From assembly GCA_021234155.1 (NCBI GenBank), contig JAJEKV010000075.1, positions 2,110,001 to 2,174,000 of the forward strand: a stretch of DNA of 64,000 bases, written 5' to 3'. Below, piece after piece: positions 56,819 to 64,000 of this stretch (its first letter is position 1; each line of letters begins with the position of its first letter). Under the pieces are notes generated by a model. The model ran no database searches. It had not been told where the DNA came from and saw only the letters and a list, made by a program, of their open reading frames with translations. The translations under genes and the position numbers were made by a program. The DNA is from Isoetes taiwanensis. Lineage: Eukaryota > Streptophyta > Lycopodiopsida > Isoetales > Isoetaceae.

Positions 56819-57313
56819 CAGCTGAGATGGGTTTCAGAACTCTGCCATGTGCTTGTGTTAATCTGCCATTGATTGTTAAGTTCAAATAAAAATCTGATAT
56901 ATTCTGATATGCCAGCTTCATTTTTGATATTCTGATTTGCTCTAAAATTCTGTCATAACAGCTTGATCCCAAGAATTTGATACAAAATCTGCACAAGATG
57001 GTTGATACAAAAATCTGCACAATTTGATACAAGAATTTGCACAAAATCTGATACAACAATACAACTATACAACGGGTTTCTGATATGCACAAATTAAGAT
57101 ACAAAATATAACATCTTCAAGTGTGCCATACATTACTTGCTCGAAGTGTGCCATACATTACAGATCTGATACAAATGCAGTTGCTATAAAGTTTGAGATT
57201 CATAAGAAATCAGATAACAATATACCTGGTTCCAATTCTTTGTCTCTTGCTTCTCCACTCATTTAGTTTATTCCTGCCATTCGATTCTGACCAAGCCCGT
57301 TGTCGACGTTTCT

Positions 57314-59774
57314 TCATAGCAGCTGCCATTGCATATGCAAAATTGGCGAGGCACATCTTGCCACATTCTCTTCACGTCTTGCTAGCACTCCTCTATAGAA
57401 CCATTGTCCCATTTGGACCAATGGATTGGATTGACGAGAAGTTAGATTACTGCCGCCTCGTTGAGTCTTCCTATTGAAAACCATCTTGGCTTGCTTATGT
57501 GATTTTTCCATGCCTTGTGTGTTACATATGGCCAAGCTGCCATACCTATCTGCAAACCAAGGCCCATGTGCAAAAATTATATGCACATAATGTGTAACTT
57601 CGCTCTTCCCCCATGCATCTATGTATGCCTTTGTAAATGCATTAACAGCAGCTCGGAATTCCAGCTTCTATTCAGCAGTAAAGTACTGTTTCTGCAACTA
57701 CAAATTTAAGTTGGACAAGGAATTCCATGCATGCCTTTTTCTGGTTCTTCTATTAGTGGTTCTGTCCATCTCTGCATCTACAAGTTTTTTTCCAAAGTCC
57801 CATACACCTACCTTGGCACTTTCATTGCATAAAAAGTGCTTTGCCCTCTCACCTCCAATAGACACCTTGGCTGGAACCGAGCTTCTTCCATTGGAGGACT
57901 GTTTAGTATCCTTTTCCAGCTTCACACATCCACCATGCAATCCTACAGTTGATAAGACTATCTCCACTCGTTCAATAGCTTCTTTCCATTGCTTCTCATC
58001 CTTAATGTTCCAGACAAAGCACTCTGAAAGCCAAATCATCTTTTCTACTATCCTAACAAGAGCATGCAGTGTACAAATGTGAACTCTATCCAAGGGAATA
58101 GGCAAAATTGGGATCAGATCTTTATCCTTCAGGTGTCTATCAGGAGCTTAACTCTGATTACATTTGAGAGTACTTTTTGAGGGGCCATTTTTTGTTTCTT
58201 AATATTATACATGGCTTTCTCAGTTTTCAAATCTGATGCCAGGTGGAAATTAATCAAAAAAGAACCAAAACCTTCAACACTTCTTACCTTTATTATAGCT
58301 GTCCACAAGCATAGGTATACCTGTCTGCTCAAAGACCCATTTCAGCACTTCATTATTCTCCTTCTGAACTTGAAAAAGGTCCAACCACCACGTATGATCC
58401 TCGGATTGGATTGAAAACCACTCGGGGTCTCTATCCTTCCTCTTTAACATTTTTTGCTGTTCATAATCTGCAGCAAATGCCCGATTCATGAGTGTCAAAG
58501 ACACCCTTTCATACTTGACTTTGTGGCTGAGTTCCATTTCATCAAGCTTCAAACAAACTTCCAGCTGGCTGTTGTGAATGCTATCTTCATGTATATTATA
58601 GAAAACTACCATAAATTTCAGAATGCTCTCCAGGTCAAACCACAAATTGTTTCTCTCATTGAGACTTATTGTTGTCATTGGGGATACCTTTTTTAGATCT
58701 TGGCCCTGAAATAGTGAATGGTGCTTCACACTTAATCGAGTGCATTCCTCCAAGGATCTCTTCAACCATGGTGTTTCTCCTTGCCCTGACAAGATTCAGA
58801 TGGTGTGGCCTTGGAACCATAACTTTATTTGTCCCAACCATGTTCAATGCATCCGAGAATTGCTTGAAGAGCAACCTATAAGCTGCTGTACTAATTCCAG
58901 CAGAATCACATACATTTTGAATTTTATTTGCATCCATTTTTGAACTCACCTCATGAAGAAGCATGTCCATAACAAATTTCTTCAAATCAGAATTCTCGGG
59001 TGAATTTAACATTGAAATGATCTATTCTTTTGTGGCAATACTTCTTACAATGTTTCCAACATTCTTCCTCACACCCTTCTTTGCCTTACTTGACTGTAGC
59101 ACTTGCTTCATAGCATAAATTCTCCTTCGAGCAGCCCCACACTTAATATTAAGTGTTTCAATTGGCTTGAATTCTTTTATTCTCTCTCGAGCACCAAGAA
59201 CAGTCCTCTTTGATCTCTCCAATCTCTTCTGTAAGACACGACACTGTTTCATATTCTTTCTAGCATCATCTACTGCTGAAAGTCTTGCAAACTCTAATTG
59301 CTTGACACATTGCTGAAACATCACAATATCTTCCTCCAATTGAGAATTCCTTTTTGTTAGCTGGCTGATCTGCTTATCCTTTTCCCTTCTTTGCTGCTCT
59401 AACTGATCTCTCAATTTGCACAACTCCGTATCTCTCAAATGCAAGCAATGTGACAAATTGTTATTGTGATAAACTAATTGCAAATTGTATTGTGCCAAGC
59501 TCTCACAGTAGCCTAGCAGCCCCGACTTTCCCTCACAAATAAACCTCACAAGGCTTGTTACACAATTGAAATTTGGACATCTACCTGTGAATGGATTTCG
59601 TGGGTAAATTTCCCCTACTGTCCAGATATCAGCATGCTTGGCTCCACTCAATCTCAAAGCATTATGTTCTTCTTTGCTGACAGTAGATTTTGCAAATTCT
59701 GATGAAGGCAAGGTAATTCTAAATTGAACCATGGCAATGACTGCAGCTAGCAGAAACCATCCCAGAAACTCCAT
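57314..59774 (-). pseudogene. Large element-encoded protein, possible DDE-like transposase
   Basis: About 820 codons from ATG 59774. N-terminus hydrophobic (residues 2-20), then Cys-rich (GRCPNFNC) and a coiled coil (59250-59420: LRDQLEQQRREKDKQISQL). Next, MVPRPHHLNLVRARRNTMV (58656-59012) and LEVCLKLDEMELSHKVKYER (58274-58792). Then IPLDRVHICTLHALVRIVEK (57698-58105) and HIIFAHGPWF with CNTQGMEKSHK (57314-57586). From memory, a D...LHxxLRI...QGxEK pattern occurs in uncharacterised, probably transposon-encoded, proteins of invertebrates. Breaks: TAG at 59022-59024, 57698-57700 and 57668-57670 (all from CAG if C-to-T), and frameshifts near 58690 (A6 run), 58290 and 58140. A 55-base GTAAG...CAG intron (58233-58287) is an alternative to the second shift but short for a plant. 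Confidence 0.6.
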
Positions 59775-59810
59775 TGTTGATTTTATACTGAATTCAAATG
59801 TTTCAGATGC

Positions 59811-59985
59811 GGGAAATTCAAATTTGAACTACAATTCAAAATTTCCGAGCACTTTAGAGTGAGGAAAATTCAATATTGAACTGCAATTCAAATTTTTCCG
59901 AGCAAATGCAATGAGGGAATTTCAAATTTGAACTATGATTCAAAATTTTCCGAGCAAATGCAATGAGGGAAATTCAAATTTGAAC
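59811..59985. repeat. 52-bp subterminal tandem array
   Basis: Units start at 59811, 59863, 59915 and 59967 (three full copies and one partial). Each has GGGAAATTCAAATTTGAACT, with the palindrome TTCAAATTTGAA, and TTTCCGAGCA. They lie between the large gene and the right TIR, where transposase-binding repeats or a promoter would be expected. Confidence 0.9.
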
Positions 59986-60285
59986 TCACACGCCCACATG
60001 AACCCTAAACCTTGGATCTCGAGCTCAAATCGTGCATCTGTTGTCTTGGAAAACCACCAGACACCTCGCTTGAATAGGGAGATCTCAGAGCGATCTCGGA
60101 GACACGCCCGAGATCTCACGAACTGATTCGAGCAACCCTAATTGAGATTTCCTCCTCTCTCTCTACAAATGACGTGGCATAATGGGATAGGTCTACGTGG
60201 GCTACAAGATACACTTGGATTCTATATTTATGAAGGCTAAATGCTCTCCAATATAATTGGGAAAATAGAAAAAATAAACCATAAT

Positions 60286-60328
60286 ATTTCTTAGGGGGAC
60301 ATCTTGAGACCCCATATTTTCTCTAATG
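60286..60328 (-). repeat. Right terminal inverted repeat
   Basis: It ends ACCCCATATTTTCTCTAATG and is the reverse complement of the left end. Confidence 0.88.
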
Positions 60329-61056
60329 ATGCTCATCGATGACCTAAAAAGAATTTTGCAGTACCCTACACTAGAGCAACAGACAGTCCAGCTGATTGAC
60401 GTACGTGGGACTGCTGCGAAAAAGGTGCTTTGGGAGAAGCCGACCTTGACGGATTTTCGGGATCACAACCTACCCACGTAATCAGTGGTTGATGCGGACT
60501 GCAAGGAACACAAATGCTGTCTCTGCCAGGTCACAGATCCTGCTCTACACCTACATGCGATCAGACAGTACTGCATCTTTCTTAAAGCTAAGAAAGCCAA
60601 GGACATCGCAATGTATCAAAGGAAAATGTTCTACCTCCTGGACTGTCACCCTAAGAGCTTCTAGTGAAGGGGCTCAGAAAGCAAGTACATCCCACATGGG
60701 AACATCACTCCCGAGTAGTAGAGGCAATACTTGCATCAGCTATACAGCCCTTAGGGTGCACAAGCAGCATTACCCCTGCAAGAAGGCTCAGTGCTAGAAA
60801 TCACAGAGGCAGACATAGACCAAGGCTTACAACGTCTTGCCAATGGGAAAGCGCCAGACCCGGAGGATATGCAGGTAGAATTGATCAAGTGGGCAGGGTC
60901 TTCCATAGTACTAATGCTAACTGCCTTGTTCAATAGGGCGTTACAGGAAGATCCCCCCCCCCCTCCCCTCCCCAGGTGGACCACCGGGCGAGTTGTTCCC
61001 ATCTACAAGGCGGGAGACACCCCTTGCGCCCGACCATTACCGACAATTTTTAGAAC
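60329..61056 (+). pseudogene. LINE copy I, part 2: linker and RT start
   Basis: MLIDDLKRILQYPTLEQQTV (60329 onward) continues the endonuclease at 52385. After frameshifts come IAMYQRKMFYLLDCHPKSF and then the RT start ITEADIDQGLQRLANGKAPD (60791-61096), VELIKWAGSS and GRVVPIYKAGD. It ends at about 61056 in the PDHYR motif. No catalytic RT motifs remain, so the LINE is truncated or a further rearrangement removed its 3' part. Confidence 0.85.
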
Positions 61057-62649
61057 AGATCATTTTAATGCCATTATCAAGTTCATCTTTTGCTAATAAG
61101 CAGGCTGGCTAATGCTGGGAAATTGTGAATGATGCATCTTGTTAAAATAACTGATGTGATATTTTGTTGTTTTTTACCACTTTGTTGTTTTCGTATTTGG
61201 TGATGCGAGACATCAATATGTGATGTACTTCAACCATTATGCTTACTTTGCTGCGGTAAACCTCGGAAATTATCAATGGTGCATTCTGTTAAAATAATTA
61301 ATGTGGAATTTTGTTGGTTTTCGCCACTTTGTTGTTTTTGTATTTGGTGATGCGAGACATATCAATACATGTGATGTGTTTTCAATGTGATAATGGTTAT
61401 ATAATGGGCACCAAAATGTTGTAATATCCTGTTGAATGAGGCCATATATTGTTAATAACAAATGTACACAACATTCTAAGGCTTTCATTATATTTGCTTG
61501 CAAGTTTTCAGTAACTAATATGATATATGGAATTGCTGTTAAAAGACATATTCATGCACATGTTTCATATTGAAAACTATCATCTTTAGTCAGTTTAAAA
61601 CTAATTTTCAACTTTTTGCTAAGTGTGTGCAATGTAGAGTTATCCAAAACCATTGAACTTGGGCTTCCTTTATAAACCTTAAATCTTTGTGAAACATGGT
61701 ATTTTGTATGCAAAAGCAACAAAATTTCTACTAAGAAAGAGCATATTTCTGAAGTTTAAGAATGTCTAAAAGCCTGTATGTCTAAAAGCTTACATTTTTA
61801 ATGTTCTGCAAGCAATACAGAAACGTACTTATTTAGTTTATAAGAATTTCCAATTCTACAAACTTGAAATAGTTACATTGAACTATAGTTTTTTTAGATT
61901 GCAAGTTGCATGCAACTTATTTGCGGTGAACTTGCTTTCTTCATATTAACAGACATACTAAATGTATATGGTGAACTTGCTTTCTTCATATCAAACATGC
62001 TAAATGTATATACAGTAGCACCTTTTGGCATTAAAAAAATACACTTGGCATGCCACGTGGCACAATTTGAGCACTCCATGTTTGATGCATGACATATATA
62101 CTTACACTATAATTTTATAATATAGATGTATAGGGGCAAAAAAGAGGAACCATGTTATGGAAAGTGGGTCGGAATAAAGAACATTTCAAGCATAAATGTT
62201 ATGTAATGAAGCATAGAAACAAATGCAACAGGAAATAACCACAGAATCCAAGGTGAAGATAAGGTTATGGGCAAGGATAGCGGGGAGACGAAGGGCGAGA
62301 GCTCCAAAGTTAGAGTGGAATTGTTGAGACTGACGATATGACAAAGTGGAGCTACGAGAACAAAGGACCCAAGAATGAAAATTCTGGGCAAGGGTGCAAT
62401 AAGAATGTAAAAAATGTCAATTACAAGGATGGTGTAATAAATCATCTATGTGATAAATCAAGAGATTATATCATGCAATAAAAGATGTGTCGAGTCTAAA
62501 AAAAACAAATACAAATATAAAGAAACCCACCTAACAATAGGGCATGTCAATCAATTCAATCAATAAAGAAGAGCTATTTCAAAGCTTTCTGGTGTTCCCA
62601 GGAATAGTAGAGCGGAAGTTTGCCATTTGGCGGGACTTCTTGGGTGTTG
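61057..62649. other. AT-rich intergenic sequence with a 147-bp tandem pair
   Basis: About 61110-61235 recurs at 61257-61385 (GTTAAAATAA at 61141 and 61288; TTTGGTGATGCGAGACAT in both). Near 61925-61995, GGTGAACTTGCTTTCTTCATAT occurs twice. No gene. Confidence 0.55.
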
Positions 62650-64000
62650 TAGATGGTGATGGTCGGTTTGTACAGCAGTAGAGTTGCAGTTTTTTCGTGA
62701 GTTTGTTGTGGAGTGTCGAGGTATCGCTGTCTCTTTGGGGCGGGGCGACGGGGCTCACCTTCTCTACCAGATCATCAAGCAGTTAATATATGCTCATGAT
62801 GTGGACCTCCTAGCTTACACACCAGCAGACATGCAACGACATCTCGATGCCCTGGACACATTTTGTCAAGCGACTGATATGCGCGTCAACTTGGCCAAGA
62901 CTAAGGTGGTTTTCATATCATCTTCCACGACGGTAGGATCCCTTCCTTCCGTTCTCGGGGCGTAATGTGGAAGTAGCATCCACATACAAATATTTGGGAG
63001 TGGAGTTTCCATCTACTATGCACCGGGACACATCCATACGGCTCACGAAGTTACTGCTGGCTGGAAAGCACTATATGCAATGCAAAACAATAGTCATAGA
63101 GCGGAGTTGTATGATTGGACCCATCGATCACACCTGCTCAAAGTCTTAGTGGAGCGATCACGGGATTGAAGTATGGGGCCCAGTGGTATCCCTCGCTACT
63201 TGGAATGACTTGGAGCGGTCGCGAAAAAGCCTTCTTGGTAATGAAAGCACTAGGGGTGAAGTCCACGGTCCCATATCAAATTCTACTGCGGAAATGTGAT
63301 TCTTGCCTCTTGAGTAGGGCCCCTTGATCGCCACATTGTCTATTCTCGGAAGGTGGTCAACATGGGCGATGCTCGTCTCCCAAAACTAGCTTATATCATG
63401 GCAATGGGGCCCACAAATACCTCAAGGCCTGGCCGGAGGGAAAAGAGAGCTCAATGGATGGCTAGATGGAATGTGCGAGGAGCACAGGTGCATACATGTG
63501 CAAACAGGTAGATCGCCATAGCTTGAGGCAATATCTTGATGCTTGCTTCATCGGCAAGCTTTGGGATGCCGCCCCTTGAGCAGGTCAAGGCAAAGACACT
63601 ACCAAATGGCCACATAAATCCCACATTGGAACGAGGCCCACAATGCTACCTGCGCACCCACTTGCCCATGAAAAGACGCAGACTCATTGCCTCCATTCGC
63701 CTGAGGGGGCACATCATCTTCGAATTGAGACAGGCGGATGGATTGGCGAGCCACCCGCCGGGGCAGCTCTGTCAATCTTTGCCAAATGGGAGTCATTGAG
63801 GATGAATCTCATACCCTTCAAAGTTGCCCAAATATGATCAAATCCGGACGCCGCTATCTTTGAGTTCGTCAGGCCTGGCCAGCCGCTACATGTGACATTG
63901 AGCACGGCATCCGTACGGATGCTAGGATCATACCTTCAGGAGGTCATGGACATGCGAGATCAGCTATGTCCTCGGGCACGCACTTGACATGTACATACAC
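62650..64000 (+). mobile_element. LINE of the (CTTC)n family, copy J, runs off the window
   Basis: GC-rich plus-strand sequence starting in RT and continuing to the window end. It shares C-terminal phrases with copy G (HINP, GGWIGEPP). The 3' end is outside the window. Confidence 0.85.
62684..63905 (+). pseudogene. LINE ORF2 fragment: RT motif C to C-terminus
   Basis: 62684-62965 gives LIYAHDVDLLAYTPADMQRH; the first catalytic Asp of YADD has become His. LDALDTFCQATDMRVNLAKT and VVFISSS follow. 62967 onward has STYKYLGVEFP and RLTKLLLAGKHYM. After frameshifts come EVWGP and LERS (about 63165-63220). 63536-63837 carries the conserved C-terminal HHLRIETGGWIGEPP. Inactive. Confidence 0.85.

Larger units (their letters stand above)
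52386..60328. mobile_element. 7.9-kb DNA transposon with terminal inverted repeats, unfamiliar family
   Basis: 52386-52428 and the reverse complement of 60286-60328 match at 35 of 43 positions. The outer 22 bases are identical, and all eight mismatches are transitions. The element splits a LINE: endonuclease to 52385, linker and RT from 60329. Joining exactly at these points continues the frame (AYAQ then MLIDDLKRIL). Contents: a plus-strand gene (52833-54107), a small membrane ORF (55691-55891), a large minus-strand gene (57314-59774), a 52-bp subterminal array (59811-59985) and several internal tandem repeats. The target duplication is unclear: TA, or imperfect ATGCCCAG/ATGCTCAT. I recognise no standard plant superfamily. 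Confidence 0.82.

Noticed and set aside
58233-58287. Intron in the large minus-strand gene of the TIR element
   Set aside because: The borders look right (GTAAG...CAG), but 55 bases is short for a plant intron, and an alternative frame stays open through it, so a 1-base shift is at least as likely.
52384-60326. PIF/Harbinger assignment of the TIR element from TTA/TAA at its edges
   Set aside because: The left edge reads TTA and the right TAA, which are complementary parts of the TIR and not a direct duplication; no Harbinger protein motif is visible.
1-64000. CRISPR arrays, bacterial operons or prophage
   Set aside because: The sequence is eukaryotic in content; tandem repeats present lack CRISPR spacing and no prokaryotic gene is seen.

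Overview
This looks like nuclear DNA of a land plant. It is AT-rich, dense in retrotransposons, and holds one intact plant-type gene: an intronless F-box gene at 48.8-49.9 kb that ends in the RRTY-LEMNSF C-terminus of the At5g46170/AUF family. The LINEs belong to at least three lineages. Besides plant L1-like elements with poly(A) tails, two lineages carry simple-repeat tails, (CTTC)n and (ATTCT)n. Together with an unfamiliar terminal-inverted-repeat (TIR) transposon, this suggests a large non-flowering plant genome such as a fern, lycophyte or moss. That placement is inference; nothing here fixes the species.

Layout. 0-5.5 kb: a T-rich, A-poor non-coding block split by a 5'-truncated L1-like LINE (237-2192) with a 14-bp target duplication. 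6.3-10.7 kb: two head-to-head L1-like LINE copies, one of which has lost its reverse-transcriptase (RT) core. 14.8-17.4 kb: a minus-strand LINE of another lineage. 17.9-24.3 kb: a second T-rich block with minisatellites and a 160-bp promoter-like module present twice without a difference. 24.4-27.8 kb: an L1-like LINE interrupted by a polyadenylated 1.3-kb retroposed RNA copy. 28.4-30.9 kb: a foldback element and a short frameshifted acidic gene. 31.0-37.1 kb: a Ty1/copia element with both LTRs, a damaged gag-pol and a nested 591-bp insertion. 37.1-47.9 kb: GC-rich (CTTC)n LINE copies, three with 3' ends, layered into a second copia fragment. 48.8-49.9 kb: the F-box gene. 51.0-61.1 kb: a LINE split by a 7.9-kb TIR element. 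62.65 kb to the end: another (CTTC)n LINE.

The strongest candidate for an undescribed system is the TIR element (52386-60328). It has 43-bp TIRs whose eight mismatches are all transitions, a 52-bp subterminal repeat array, a minus-strand gene of about 820 codons that may encode a DDE-like transposase, a plus-strand companion gene I cannot place, and a small membrane-protein ORF. Joining the LINE halves exactly at the TIR ends restores one LINE reading frame.

Most mobile genes here are dead. Many of their stop codons are what C-to-T or G-to-A change of Gln, Arg or Trp codons would give, as expected where cytosine methylation silences repeats. The F-box gene is the only coding region I regard as a functional host gene.
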